From contig NZ_JADCKQ010000001.1 in the NCBI RefSeq assembly GCF_016123485.1, positions 310,001 to 374,000 on the forward strand: 64,000 bases of DNA, read 5' to 3'. The notes beneath the pieces were generated by a model, which was not told the DNA's origin, made no database searches, and saw nothing but the letters and a program-made list of their open reading frames with translations. Within the stretch, counting starts at the first letter, position 1. The number at the start of each line of letters is the position of its first letter. Positions 31,841 through 41,530 of the stretch are shown piece by piece. Origin of the DNA: Halocynthiibacter styelae. GTDB lineage: Bacteria; Pseudomonadota; Alphaproteobacteria; Rhodobacterales; Rhodobacteraceae. Made by a program: the position numbers and the translations under genes.

Positions 31841-33056
31841 ATTTGAATGACGCTGGGCGACCGTACCGCCACCAGCCGGCCAAAGGCAAAAGAAACGGCC
31901 CGGCCAGAACCGATCCCCCCAGCATAACAGCTGCAATGCTAAGATCGTGTCCCCGGTTGTCGATCAGATCGGCTGCAAGCTGCCCCAACCCTGTCAGACT
32001 TGCAGCCCCCATGATCAGCGCGATCCCCGTGTAAGCCAGCACGATCCATATTGCATGGAACATCGCGCGTATTACGGCGTCATACACGGCACGTGGAAAC
32101 CACTTCAACCCTTGTACGAAGTGCACCCTACCGCACAAAATATCAAAGAAAACCTGAAGCAAGATTACACTGGCCACAGAAAAGATCGCGTAAAAGACAG
32201 ACCGAACCGGTGAATAACCGTGGTGAACGGTAAAGAAAGCCTTCACACCCAATGCCGTCGCAATCAACAGCACAGCCAGAACAAACTCCCGCAATGCAAT
32301 ATCGCGCCGGAGCAGCGCAAAAATCTGATGTGCCAACAAAAGAACGGCAATCGTCAGTGTTACGACGATATCATCCAGACCGAGTGGCAGGAAAAACAAG
32401 CGCGTTACAACGCTTTCCAGATAAGGCCCCAGCGCCAGCAGTAGCAGGATCCCGGAAAATGGCAGGCGCGTTTCCCCGACAAATCCCCGAACAACCAAAG
32501 ACCAAAGCAACAGTTCGATGAGCAGGAACTTTGCGACGTAACCCATCATACCCCCGAAGACGCCTTCACCTGTTGTCCAGAAATGACTCATCAGTTTTGA
32601 AAGAGATGCCCCGCGCCAGCGCAGATCGTCTGATATGAAATCCAGATGGCCAATCACGCAATAGATCAATGTGATCATAACCAGGGCCAGCCCCAGCCAA
32701 CCCAACACCCGATGGATGGCCCAGAGAACCAGCAGTACACCGGCCAATCCGAACCAGACCATCGCACCCCGGGCACGCCCGCCAGCCGCTGCAATGTCAC
32801 TTGCGAAAATAAGAGGCGTCAGCATGACAACACAGGCGACAAAAGCCAGGCCGGCTCTCTGCCACACAAGCGACCCTGGAAAGCTGAGCAAACAGGTTGA
32901 TCCAATCACAAAGGCCAGCATGATTGCCCTGTCGTTCGTGAGAATCCAGCCAGGCAGAAGCCCGTAAGCCCAGGGGGATGCGATCAATAACAGAAATCCC
33001 CCCCAGATCAGGGCGATCAGAGAAAACAGACGGGGCCGGTCACTGTAACGTATCAA
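31839..33056 (-). CDS. Polytopic membrane protein, possible divergent TRAP-type permease
   Basis: The 405-residue protein has roughly a dozen hydrophobic helices. The stretch from IHRVLGWLGLALVMITLIYCVIGHLDF to GEGVFGGMMGYVAKFLLI echoes the N-terminal part of fused 4TM/12TM TRAP permeases (…GhxxP…GIFG…). It is only half to two-thirds their length, and no TRAP binding protein lies nearby. Family assignment is tentative; it could be a non-transporting relative. Confidence 0.5.
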   Translation of the reverse strand: MIRYSDRPRLFSLIALIWGGFLLLIASPWAYGLLPGWILTNDRAIMLAFVIGSTCLLSFPGSLVWQRAGLAFVACVVMLTPLIFASDIAAAGGRARGAMVWFGLAGVLLVLWAIHRVLGWLGLALVMITLIYCVIGHLDFISDDLRWRGASLSKLMSHFWTTGEGVFGGMMGYVAKFLLIELLLWSLVVRGFVGETRLPFSGILLLLALGPYLESVVTRLFFLPLGLDDIVVTLTIAVLLLAHQIFALLRRDIALREFVLAVLLIATALGVKAFFTVHHGYSPVRSVFYAIFSVASVILLQVFFDILCGRVHFVQGLKWFPRAVYDAVIRAMFHAIWIVLAYTGIALIMGAASLTGLGQLAADLIDNRGHDLSIAAVMLGGSVLAGPFLLPLAGWWRYGRPASFK

Positions 33057-33089
33057 CAGATTACCTCTGAACTTTATAGGATCCCGACA

Positions 33090-34202
33090 TCAACAGGCGG
33101 CCAGAGCATCCTCCAGCACCGATTTCACAACGGCGCGATCCACATCAGCGGTCACAAAAGCATCGCCAATACTGCGCGCCATGATGAAACGCAGCTGGCC
33201 TTCGACCACCTTTTTGTCCTGGCCCATCAGCGTAATCAGCGCATCGGCATCCGGCAGGTCACCGGGAATGTCAGCAAGATCCACTTTCATCCCCATATCG
33301 CGCAGATGCGCACGCACGCGCGATGGTGCTTCCTGCGCACACAGGCCCAGACGGGCTGAAGTTTCAAAAGCCAGGGCGCAACCAATCGCAACACCTTCGC
33401 CGTGCAGCAAGCGATCAGAATAGCCCGTTGCGGCTTCCAGCGCATGGCAGAATGTGTGGCCCAGGTTCAACAGCGCGCGATCGCCCTGTTCGGTTTCATC
33501 CCGTGCAACGATGTCGGCTTTCATCTGGCAGGAACGGCGCACAGCTTCGATCCGCAGGGCTTCATCCCCCGCTGCCAGCGCCGGACCATTCTGTTCCAGC
33601 CATTCAAAGAAACTTTCATCACCCAGCATGCCGTATTTCACAACTTCACCGTACCCGGCCAGGAGATCACGTGCGGTCAATGTGCCAAGCACGCCCACAT
33701 CTGCCAGCACAAGCGATGGCTGATGAAACGCCCCGATCAGGTTCTTGCCCTGGGGTGCGTTAATGCCGGTTTTACCACCAACAGAGCTGTCGACCTGCGC
33801 CAGAAGAGACGTCGGGATCTGCACAAAACGCACACCCCGGCGCAGCACAGAGGCCGCAAATCCTGTCAGATCGCCAATCACCCCGCCGCCAAAGGCAACA
33901 ACGATATCGCCTCGTTCCACCTGCTGATCCAGCAGCCATTCCACAGTGCGGGTGAAATGCGGCCAGGATTTGGTGGCTTCACCTGCAGGCAAGGTCAAAG
34001 CTGTCATCGCGATGCCTTCCGCCGCAAGACCGGATTGAAGCGCATCAAGATGCAGTGCCGCGACGTTTTCATCTGTAATCACCGCAACACGTTTGCGTTT
34101 CAGAAGCGGTGCGATCTCTGCACCTGCCTGGGCAATCAACCCTGAACCGATCCGGATATCATAGGCGCGTTCGCCCAGTTCAACGCGGAGTGTCTCGATC
34201 AT
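33090..34202 (-). CDS. aroB: 3-dehydroquinate synthase
   Basis: AroB closes DAHP to 3-dehydroquinate in the shikimate pathway. From the ATG at 34202 (AGAAGGTG 6 nt upstream) it is 370 aa. Visible blocks are VAFGGGVIGDLTGFAASVLRRGVRFVQIPTSLLAQVDSSVGGKTGIN (NAD site and active site) and the zinc-ligand histidines in LNLGHTFCHALE and LLHGEGVAIG. It directly follows aroK. Confidence 0.97.
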   Translation of the reverse strand: MIETLRVELGERAYDIRIGSGLIAQAGAEIAPLLKRKRVAVITDENVAALHLDALQSGLAAEGIAMTALTLPAGEATKSWPHFTRTVEWLLDQQVERGDIVVAFGGGVIGDLTGFAASVLRRGVRFVQIPTSLLAQVDSSVGGKTGINAPQGKNLIGAFHQPSLVLADVGVLGTLTARDLLAGYGEVVKYGMLGDESFFEWLEQNGPALAAGDEALRIEAVRRSCQMKADIVARDETEQGDRALLNLGHTFCHALEAATGYSDRLLHGEGVAIGCALAFETSARLGLCAQEAPSRVRAHLRDMGMKVDLADIPGDLPDADALITLMGQDKKVVEGQLRFIMARSIGDAFVTADVDRAVVKSVLEDALAAC

Positions 34203-34215
34203 GCCGTTCACCTTC

Positions 34216-34761
34216 TTATTTATTTTCAATCACATCCGGGCGTGTCTTCAGGCAACCAACAACCCGTTCGGCCATATCAGGAATACTGTAATCTTCACGG
34301 CTGTCCACCACCAGATCAGCGTTTTGATAATGCGGTTGACGGGCGGTCAGAAGTTCGGTCAGCGTTGCTTTCGGGTCCGGGGTCCGCAGCAACGGACGCG
34401 TATCTTTGTGCCGCACGCGCGACCACAGCAGTTCCAGATCCGCACGCAGCCAGACAGAGACGCCTTTCTCAGAAACCACATCACGATTGCGTTCCGCCAG
34501 AAATGCCCCGCCACCAGTCGACAGGATACAAGGGCCTTCTTCCAGAAGACGTGAGATGACCTCATGTTCACGATCGCGAAAAAAACCTTCGCCATCCCGT
34601 TCAAATATCTCAGAAATTTCCATCTGTGCTGCACGCACGATTTCTTCGTCGCTGTCCATGAAAGGCACGCCCAGAACGTCTGCAACCGCCCGGCCAATGG
34701 CGGTTTTTCCAGCCCCCATCATCCCCACCATTACCACGGTTTTCTTCAGCTGCAGCGCCAT
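34216..34761 (-). CDS. aroK: Shikimate kinase
   Basis: AroK phosphorylates shikimate. The frame is open far upstream, but homology begins at LKKTVVMVGMMGAGKTAIG. I take the ATG at 34761 (181 aa) because GGGGA lies 9 nt before it; the ATG at 34770 directly abuts that site. Motifs are GMMGAGKT (Walker A), FMDSDEEI, FRDREHEV and LSTGGGAF. Followed by aroB, 13 nt away. Confidence 0.95.
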   Translation of the reverse strand: MALQLKKTVVMVGMMGAGKTAIGRAVADVLGVPFMDSDEEIVRAAQMEISEIFERDGEGFFRDREHEVISRLLEEGPCILSTGGGAFLAERNRDVVSEKGVSVWLRADLELLWSRVRHKDTRPLLRTPDPKATLTELLTARQPHYQNADLVVDSREDYSIPDMAERVVGCLKTRPDVIENK

Positions 34762-34890
34762 TCCGGCCATTCCCCGCTTAATTTCACATCTTGTGACACT
34801 GAATGACGTGAAATTCGGGAAAAGACCATATATAAGTTGCACAGAGACCACCTGAAGGTGGCAAAAACTGACGATCCCTGGGGGCACACA

Positions 34891-35028
34891 ATGATGGCAC
34901 GACTGATAAAACTTCTGATTTTTCTGGTAATTCTTGGTTTTATTGGACTACTGGGCTTTGCTTATCTCGGTGATCTGAGACCGGCACAAACCGATGTAGC
35001 CGAACCCGTGACGCTGGAAACAAACTGA
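34891..35028 (+). CDS. Small single-pass membrane peptide
   Basis: This 45-residue peptide has one hydrophobic helix (about 5-24, LIKLLIFLVILGFIGLLGF) and a short acidic tail. GGGGG precedes the ATG. Its stop is one base before the start of the next gene, so the two are probably co-translated. Function unknown. Divergent from aroK. Confidence 0.65.
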   Translation: MMARLIKLLIFLVILGFIGLLGFAYLGDLRPAQTDVAEPVTLETN

Positions 35029-35029
35029 T

Positions 35030-36646
35030 ATGGGCCGCAAAGGCACATCAATCGGCCAGCTGACGCGTGCATGTTCTGTCGTTGCAATTCTGGCGGCAGC
35101 CGCACCCGCATTGCAGGCGCAGACAGCGCCCACAGAAAACGGCCCCATGTCCGCCATTGACTGGCTGTCAGATTCTCTTGCGGACCCGCAGGAATTCACG
35201 CTGGATGAACCTGCGACATCAACCAGCGCTGCCGTGGAAAGCATTTCTGTCCAAAGCCTTGATGCCCCCAGCCCTGACGCCGCCGGGCTGCTGCCGCCAT
35301 CTGTAACCGGTTTTCCGGCCCGCCTTTGGGGCAGTGCAGAAACAAATCAGATCATTGAACAGATTGTCACCAGCCCACGCACGCCGCTGCCGGCTTTGTC
35401 TGCGCTGCGCCGCGAAATTCTTCTGGCAGAAGCGGCGGCACCTGAAAATGGCAACGGACGTTTGCTGCTTGCGCGCATTGATAAACTTCTTGAACTGGGC
35501 TTCCTTGAGGATGCCCACGCCTTGCTATCTTCAATAGAGACACGCAATGCCGATCTGTTCAGGCGTGAATTTGACATTGCCCTGCTTTTGGGGCGCGAAA
35601 CCGAAGCCTGCAATGACATCCGGTCCGCCGGGGGGGTCGCGCTGTCTTATCAGGTGCGTGTCTTCTGTCTTGCCCGCAATGGCGATTGGAACGCTGCGGT
35701 TCTGACGCTGAACAGCGCTGACATTCTCGGGGAACTCAACCCCGGTGAATATGACCTGATTGCACGTTTTCTGGATCCTGAGATGTTCGAAGGTGACCCC
35801 GATCTTCCGGTGCCGTCCCATCCTTCGCCGCTGGTCTATCGCATGTACGAAGCTCTGGGACAGCCTATCCCGACCCGCATCCTGCCCCTCGCCTTTTCCC
35901 AGGCAGATCTGCGTGAGGTAACCGGCTGGAAGCTGCGAATTGAAGCAGCTGAACGCCTGGGCCGGATTGGCGCTGTGCCTGATAATCGCCTTCTGGGTAT
36001 CTATACCGAACGCCAGGCCGCTGCCTCCGGTGGGGTCTGGGACCGGGTGAAAATTGTGCAGAATATGGATGTTGCCCTGCGCAGCGGTGACACGGATGCA
36101 ATCAGCCGACAGTTGCCTGCCCTCATAGAGGTCATGCAGGAGAATGCCCTGCAAAGACCGCTGGCCAATATCTTTGCCCCCAGGCTGACAGAATTGATCA
36201 ATCCGGAAGTGGATGGCGAAGAAGCGACTGTACCTCTGGTTTTCACTGACGAAAGCCTTTCTCTGATCCGACAGATTTCCTTGTTATCAGACACATATGA
36301 AACTGTTCCTGCAGGGTTCAGCCCCACCACCCCAAGGGAAGCCTTCCTGGAATCCCTTGCGCAAGGGCTGCCTGCAGCAGACACACCCGGCGACCCTGCC
36401 ATTCAGGCTGTGATTGACGGATTTGACGGGGCTGCGCTGACGGCTGCGGATCAGGTGCTTTTGGATGACGGGCGCGTGGGTGAACTGCTTTTACACGCGA
36501 TATCACGTTTTGGGTCTGGCACTGAAGGCGATCTGAGCCAGGTCACATCTGCCCTGCGGCTTTTACGCAGCCTGGGTCGCGAAGATACCGCCCGCCAAGC
36601 CGCCTTGCAGTTTCTTCTGATCTCTGAAAACGGGGCATCTTACTGA
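35030..36646 (+). CDS. Periplasmic protein of unknown function upstream of xerD
   Basis: The 538-residue product has a signal peptide ending ALQAQ (about residue 31), a low-complexity Pro/Ala/Ser stretch to about 100, then an all-helical body with TPR/HEAT-like Leu/Ala spacing (LARIDKLLELGFLEDAHALLSSI...). I recognise no enzymatic motif. Its TGA overlaps the xerD ATG as TGATG, so it is translationally coupled to xerD. A scaffold or envelope role is only a guess. Confidence 0.75.
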   Translation: MGRKGTSIGQLTRACSVVAILAAAAPALQAQTAPTENGPMSAIDWLSDSLADPQEFTLDEPATSTSAAVESISVQSLDAPSPDAAGLLPPSVTGFPARLWGSAETNQIIEQIVTSPRTPLPALSALRREILLAEAAAPENGNGRLLLARIDKLLELGFLEDAHALLSSIETRNADLFRREFDIALLLGRETEACNDIRSAGGVALSYQVRVFCLARNGDWNAAVLTLNSADILGELNPGEYDLIARFLDPEMFEGDPDLPVPSHPSPLVYRMYEALGQPIPTRILPLAFSQADLREVTGWKLRIEAAERLGRIGAVPDNRLLGIYTERQAAASGGVWDRVKIVQNMDVALRSGDTDAISRQLPALIEVMQENALQRPLANIFAPRLTELINPEVDGEEATVPLVFTDESLSLIRQISLLSDTYETVPAGFSPTTPREAFLESLAQGLPAADTPGDPAIQAVIDGFDGAALTAADQVLLDDGRVGELLLHAISRFGSGTEGDLSQVTSALRLLRSLGREDTARQAALQFLLISENGASY

Positions 36647-37569
36647 TGCACCCCTGGATCAACAGTTTTCTGGAAGCCCAGGCTGCAGAACTGAATGCTG
36701 CGCGCAATACGCTGGATGCCTATGCACGTGATCTTCAGGATTTCATGACCTGGATGGAAAATCAGGCCTGTGCCCTGGACGATTGCGTCCGCGATGATAT
36801 TGAAAACTACCTGATCGATATTGACACCCGGGGCCTGTCAAAAGCCACACGCGCGCGGCGTCTGTCTGCGATTAAACAGCTGTACCGGTTTGCTTTTGAG
36901 GAAGGCCTGCGCAGCGATCATCCGGCGCTGAAGATCCGGGGGCCGGGTCGCAGCAAGCGTCTGCCGCATGTTCTGAACGAAACCGATGTCAGCAAGCTGA
37001 TCGGGGTATCAGAAGAATTTGGGCGCACCGCCAGTGATCAATTGCGCAATGCCTGCCTGATCGAACTGCTTTATGCCACGGGAATGCGTGTGACAGAACT
37101 TGTGTCCCTGCCCCTGACGGCCGCGCGCGGCAATCCCAAGATGTTGCTGGTTATGGGGAAAGGCGGCAAGGAACGTATGGTGCCGCTGTCCCCGCCTGCC
37201 CGTCGCAAAATGGCAGAATGGCTGACAGAAGCGGATCGTCTGAACACAGTGGCGCGCAAAGAAGGCAATCAGGAAGCAAAATTCCTTTTCCCGTCCCGCA
37301 ATCGAAAAACCCATATGACCCGACAGGCCTTCTTTGTAATGATCAAGGCCATGGCGCTAGACGCCGGAATTAACCCCGATGACGTCACACCGCATAAGCT
37401 GCGCCATGCTTTTGCGACCCACCTTCTGGCGAACGGTGCCGATTTGCGGGCGATCCAGGTTCTGCTGGGTCATGCCAATCTGTCAACGACGGAAATTTAC
37501 ACACATGTCCTGGAAGCCCGGCTTCAGGAACTGGTTATGGATCATCACCCTCTGGAAAATGACGGCTGA
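36646..37569 (+). CDS. xerD: Tyrosine recombinase XerD
   Basis: XerD with XerC resolves chromosome dimers at dif near the divisome. The 307 residues have the N-terminal SAM-like core-binding domain and the catalytic set R148, K172, H250-x-x-R253, H276 and nucleophile Y285. Length and RLSAIKQLYRFAFEEG favour XerD over a phage integrase, as does the housekeeping context. No dif-like site was recognised here. Confidence 0.92.
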   Translation: MHPWINSFLEAQAAELNAARNTLDAYARDLQDFMTWMENQACALDDCVRDDIENYLIDIDTRGLSKATRARRLSAIKQLYRFAFEEGLRSDHPALKIRGPGRSKRLPHVLNETDVSKLIGVSEEFGRTASDQLRNACLIELLYATGMRVTELVSLPLTAARGNPKMLLVMGKGGKERMVPLSPPARRKMAEWLTEADRLNTVARKEGNQEAKFLFPSRNRKTHMTRQAFFVMIKAMALDAGINPDDVTPHKLRHAFATHLLANGADLRAIQVLLGHANLSTTEIYTHVLEARLQELVMDHHPLENDG

Positions 37570-37614
37570 TCCGTTACATTAGACCAAACGAACACCTTCA
37601 GGATATTCCACACC

Positions 37615-38916
37615 ATGGAAAACTTCACCTTTGATCAGGCCTTCTGGTTCAGCTGCGCATCCATTGCGTTGCTTCTGCTTTGCTCGGCTTTTTTCTCGGG
37701 CTCCGAAACCGCGCTGACGGCGGCATCCCGCGGCAAGTTGCGTGCTCGTGCCGACAAGGGAGAAGGTGGCGCAACCGCAGCTCTGAAAGTGACAGAAGAC
37801 ACCGAACGCCTGATCGGTGCGGTGCTGCTGGGCAATAACCTTGTGAATATCCTCGCGGCATCGCTTGCAACGGCCCTGTTCACCCGGATCTTTGGTGAAA
37901 GCGGCATCGCAATGGCGACACTTGTGATGACCCTTCTGGTTCTGGTGTTCGCTGAAGTTCTTCCCAAAACCTGGGCCATCACCCGGCCTGAGGAAGCCGC
38001 AGCGCGGGTGTCCCCTGTGATTTCCGTGATTGTCATGGTGCTGACCCCGTTTGTCATGCTCGTGCGGATGATCGTGCGGTTGATTTTACGTCTCTTTGGG
38101 ATGAAGGACACGGACGGTCAGATGCTTGCGGTCCGTGAAGAAATTGCCGGTGCAATCAGCCTTGGCCATTCTGAAGGCACGGTTGAAAAAGAAGATCGCG
38201 ACCGGATCCTTGGCGCGCTTGATCTGGGGGATCGCACGGTTGAGGAAATCATGCTGCACCGTTCGCAGATTGAGATGATTGACGCGGATAAAGACCCGGG
38301 TGAAATCCTGACACAATGTCTGGAAAGCAATCACACCCGCCTGCCCGTCTTCCGTGATGATCCCGAAAACATCATCGGGGTGGTTCATGCGAAGAACCTG
38401 CTGCGCGCGGTCAATAAACTGCGCGATGGTGATGCGTTGAAAGAAGGTGCAATGTCCGGGTTTGACCTGATGGAGGTGGTAAACGAACCGTATTTTGTGC
38501 CCGAAACCACCACGCTGGATGATCAGATGCGTCAGTTCCTGCGTCGTCATACCCATTTCGCCCTGGTGGTGGACGAATATGGCGCGCTTCAGGGGTTGAT
38601 CACACTTGAAGACATCCTGGAAGAAATCGTGGGTGAGATTACCGATGAATTTGACGAAGGTGAAGATCAGGCAATCCGCGCAGCTGACAACGGGAACTAC
38701 ATCGTGGATGGTGCCATGACGATCCGCGATCTCAACCGCGCGGCCGACTGGTCCCTGCCCGATGAGGAAGCCAACACCATCGCGGGTCTCGTGATTCACG
38801 AAGCCCAGATGATCCCGGTTCCGGGCCAGGTGTTTTCCTTCCATGGGTTCCGCTTTGAAATTGCGGCGCGGGAAGCCAACCGGATTACAGAACTGAAGAT
38901 CAGACCATTGGCCTGA
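37615..38916 (+). CDS. CNNM/HlyC-CorC family transporter
   Basis: The 433-residue protein combines an N-terminal CNNM (DUF21) membrane domain (about 15-195, with SGSETALTAASRGKL), a CBS pair (about 210-335) and a C-terminal CorC/HlyC transporter-associated domain (GAMTIRDLNRAADWSLPDEEANTIAGLVI). Relatives mediate magnesium or cobalt homeostasis; the haemolysin label is historical. Its stop directly abuts that of the converging gene. Confidence 0.92.
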   Translation: MENFTFDQAFWFSCASIALLLLCSAFFSGSETALTAASRGKLRARADKGEGGATAALKVTEDTERLIGAVLLGNNLVNILAASLATALFTRIFGESGIAMATLVMTLLVLVFAEVLPKTWAITRPEEAAARVSPVISVIVMVLTPFVMLVRMIVRLILRLFGMKDTDGQMLAVREEIAGAISLGHSEGTVEKEDRDRILGALDLGDRTVEEIMLHRSQIEMIDADKDPGEILTQCLESNHTRLPVFRDDPENIIGVVHAKNLLRAVNKLRDGDALKEGAMSGFDLMEVVNEPYFVPETTTLDDQMRQFLRRHTHFALVVDEYGALQGLITLEDILEEIVGEITDEFDEGEDQAIRAADNGNYIVDGAMTIRDLNRAADWSLPDEEANTIAGLVIHEAQMIPVPGQVFSFHGFRFEIAAREANRITELKIRPLA

Positions 38917-39717
38917 TCAGCCTGGTGAAAAATTTGACAGGGCTGATCCAATCATGTTTCCGATCAGCTCAAGAACTTTTGCGGTGATATAACCTTTCAG
39001 GAAAAGCAGATCACACAACCAGAGAAAGACAAACCCGGCGAAGCCTGCATAGGCCCAGCCGGTAAAATCATTGGTCAACAAGACCATCCCCCAATCTTTC
39101 CCGCGCAGGAAAAACCAGCATCCTGCGGCGACAGTACCGACAAGAGCCATCTCAAGCCGCAGTAACAGACTGGCACGCGATGGCTGAAACTTTGCGGTCA
39201 GAAGAACCATGATAAACAGCAGTGCATTTGTGCCGGTGAATATCTTTGCATCCAGCAGAAACCCGTTCAGTGCCCTGTCATAGCGCATGTTGATAAAATC
39301 ATAGACCGATCGCCCGCCCGGCCCTTTGATGGTAAGAAGACGCTCTGCCGTATTCACCGACAGCCCGGCAGGTGCCTCAAGACAAGACTTCCCGCACCGA
39401 TCTGCAAGCGCGACCGACACAAGCTGTTCTGCATTCTCCGATATTTTTGTCAGAAGTCCGGCATGTTCTTCCGCCTCCCCGGCCAGACGTAGAGCAAGAC
39501 GTTGGCGCATGGTCAGATCCCGGCGTATTTCATCTGACGGCGGTGCGCCCGCCAGAGACACCAGCCGGTTTTCGACCTCATAGACTGCAAACCGCTGCAA
39601 TCCTGCATCAATCGTATTGCGCCCAGTCAGAACCGCAAGGAAAGCAAGGGTGAAACCAATCGCCCCCACAACCGAAACCACATAAACAAAATTTCGTAGA
39701 GATTTATAATCACTCAT
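38917..39717 (-). CDS. Membrane protein with a periplasmic CGKSC loop
   Basis: Unrecognised 266-residue protein. One helix at about 10-31, a long soluble segment 32-155 that contains a close cysteine pair (C108, C112), then three helices (about 162-180, 190-206, 222-245). Its stop is the second half of a TGATCA shared with the converging transporter gene. The Shine-Dalgarno is weak. Confidence 0.65.
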   Translation of the reverse strand: MSDYKSLRNFVYVVSVVGAIGFTLAFLAVLTGRNTIDAGLQRFAVYEVENRLVSLAGAPPSDEIRRDLTMRQRLALRLAGEAEEHAGLLTKISENAEQLVSVALADRCGKSCLEAPAGLSVNTAERLLTIKGPGGRSVYDFINMRYDRALNGFLLDAKIFTGTNALLFIMVLLTAKFQPSRASLLLRLEMALVGTVAAGCWFFLRGKDWGMVLLTNDFTGWAYAGFAGFVFLWLCDLLFLKGYITAKVLELIGNMIGSALSNFSPG

Positions 39718-39741
39718 TAAAATATCTTTATTTAGGGGCGA

Positions 39742-41304
39742 TTACCGCCCCTTAAACAAGCCCCCGAGGATACCACGCACGATGCGCCGTCCAGTGGTGC
39801 CGGTCAGTTCCTTTTTCAGCATAGATCCGATGGATTCACCCCAGTCTTTTTCCCGCGAAGTACGACGACGGGTCTGTTGAACACGGGATGTGGATCGCCC
39901 GACAGTTTTGCCGGAATAGCGCCGTGCGGCCCGGAATTCACGTTCGGCCAGAGATGCTTCCTCTTCCTGGCGCTCGGATGCTTCCGCTTCTGTCGCTGCC
40001 TTGTCTGCACGCCCTCTCAGGATCTCATAGGCGCTTTCACGGTCAACCTTGTTTTCATATTTCCCGGCCAGCGGAGAGGTCGCAACGAACCCCGCGCGCT
40101 CCTGCGCTGTGATTGGGCCAAGTTGCGAAGATGGCGGGCGGATCAACGTGCGTTCAGCCACCCCCGGAATGCCTTTCTTTTCAAGGAAGGATGTCACTGC
40201 CTCGCCCACCCCGACCTCACGGATCGCATCTTCGATCTCAAACCGCGGATTGTCGCGATAGGTTTCCGCTGCCAGTTTCAGTGCCTTACGATCACGCGCG
40301 GTAAAGGCCCGCAATGCATGCTGCACCCGATTGCCAAGCTGCCCGAGAATATCCTCGGGTACATCCGCCGGATTCTGCGTGATGAAATAAACACCAACGC
40401 CTTTGGACCGGATGAGACGCGCGACCTGTTCAACCTTATCAACCAGGGCCTTGGGGGCGTCTTCAAACAGCAGATGTGCTTCGTCAAAAAAGAACACAAG
40501 TTTCGGTTTATCCGGATCGCCGACCTCTGGCAGTTCTTCAAACAGTTCAGACAGCAACCACAGCAGAAAAGTTGCATAAAGCCGGGGCGATCCCATCAGC
40601 TTATCCGCCGCCAGAATATTCACATGCCCGCGCCCATCGGGCGCAGATTGCATAAGGTCCGACAGGCCAAGCGCTGGTTCCCCGAACAGATCTGCCCCGC
40701 CCTGATTTTCCAGAACCAGAAGGCGTCGCTGAATGGCGCCAATGGAAGACGCCCCGACATTGCCATAGCGCAAAGACAGATCTTTCGCGTTTTCCCCGAC
40801 CCAGACCAGAATTGCCTGCAGATCTTTCAGATCCAACAGGGCCATTCCCTGTTCATCTGCCACGCGGAAAGCAATGTTCAGAATACCTTCCTGTGCTTCC
40901 GTCAGCTCCAGCAGGCGGGCAATCAGCAAAGGCCCCATTTCCGCAACGGTCGTGCGCACCGGATGCCCCTGTTCCCCAAACAGATCCCAGAATACCGTCG
41001 GGAAGGAACTATATTGATAATCGGAAAAGCCAATCTTTTCCGCACGCGAGACAAACGCATCATGTAACTTGAAATCAGCGCTGCCGGATTTGGCCAATCC
41101 CGAAAGATCCCCTTTCACATCCGACAGAAAAACCGGCACCCCCTGGGCAGAAAAGCTTTCCGCCAGTATCTGCAGCGTAACTGTTTTCCCGGTTCCGGTT
41201 GCCCCGGCGACAAGACCGTGCCGGTTGGCATATTTCAGAAGGAGTTCCTGCGGTGCCGCATAATTTTCACCACCACCACCTGTAAAGATCCGATCACCGC
41301 CCAT
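39742..41304 (-). CDS. HerA-like helicase (DUF853)
   Basis: This 520-residue ATPase of the HerA/FtsK group has Walker [13 protein letters not shown], Walker [14 protein letters not shown], a Q-rich sensor [28 protein letters not shown] and a basic C-terminal tail. I start at the ATG at 41304, with GAGGGA 7 nt upstream. Bacterial members are single genes of unclear role; no NurA partner is adjacent. Confidence 0.92.
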   Translation of the reverse strand: MGGDRIFTGGGGENYAAPQELLLKYANRHGLVAGATGTGKTVTLQILAESFSAQGVPVFLSDVKGDLSGLAKSGSADFKLHDAFVSRAEKIGFSDYQYSSFPTVFWDLFGEQGHPVRTTVAEMGPLLIARLLELTEAQEGILNIAFRVADEQGMALLDLKDLQAILVWVGENAKDLSLRYGNVGASSIGAIQRRLLVLENQGGADLFGEPALGLSDLMQSAPDGRGHVNILAADKLMGSPRLYATFLLWLLSELFEELPEVGDPDKPKLVFFFDEAHLLFEDAPKALVDKVEQVARLIRSKGVGVYFITQNPADVPEDILGQLGNRVQHALRAFTARDRKALKLAAETYRDNPRFEIEDAIREVGVGEAVTSFLEKKGIPGVAERTLIRPPSSQLGPITAQERAGFVATSPLAGKYENKVDRESAYEILRGRADKAATEAEASERQEEEASLAEREFRAARRYSGKTVGRSTSRVQQTRRRTSREKDWGESIGSMLKKELTGTTGRRIVRGILGGLFKGR

Positions 41305-41369
41305 AATTGATTCCCTCATTTATCCGTTTCATACGAAAATACTCTTTTAACACTTTCATGCCAGTATCT

Positions 41370-41451
41370 GTTTGTCCGGGTGTCCTGTCCTCGTTCACCC
41401 GGCACTTCCTCCCTGTTAGACTGGCCGTGCCTTGTGCACGGTCTTTTTTTT
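41370..41451 (+). ncRNA. Candidate small RNA 1 with CU-rich loop and terminator
   Basis: A 7-bp hairpin (CCGGGTG 41376-41382 / CACCCGG 41396-41402) has the C/U-rich loop TCCTGTCCTCGTT. A single-stranded CACTTCCTCCCTG, of anti-Shine-Dalgarno type, follows. Then a perfect 6-bp terminator stem (CCGTGC 41425-41430 / GCACGG 41436-41441) ends in TCTTTTTTTT. No plus-strand gene lies within 2 kb upstream to need this terminator. No convincing promoter was found, so expression is unproven. Confidence 0.45.
41425..41451 (+). terminator. Rho-independent terminator without an upstream coding gene
   Basis: CCGTGC-CTTGT-GCACGG followed by T-C-T8, plus strand. The nearest plus-strand gene ends at 38916. 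It terminates candidate small RNA 1 or acts as an early attenuator of transcripts heading for ialB. Confidence 0.75.
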
Positions 41452-41530
41452 GCCACCTGCCGCCCGGCAAGCTGAAAATCCCAGTCAAAGGCGAAATATT
41501 ACAGATTCTTACAGATTCACTGTTGACCAC

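Noticed and set aside
36646-37569. Tyrosine recombinase as the integrase of a mobile element
   Set aside because: Length, XerD-specific sequence and operon coupling indicate housekeeping XerD; no att sites or cargo were found beside it.
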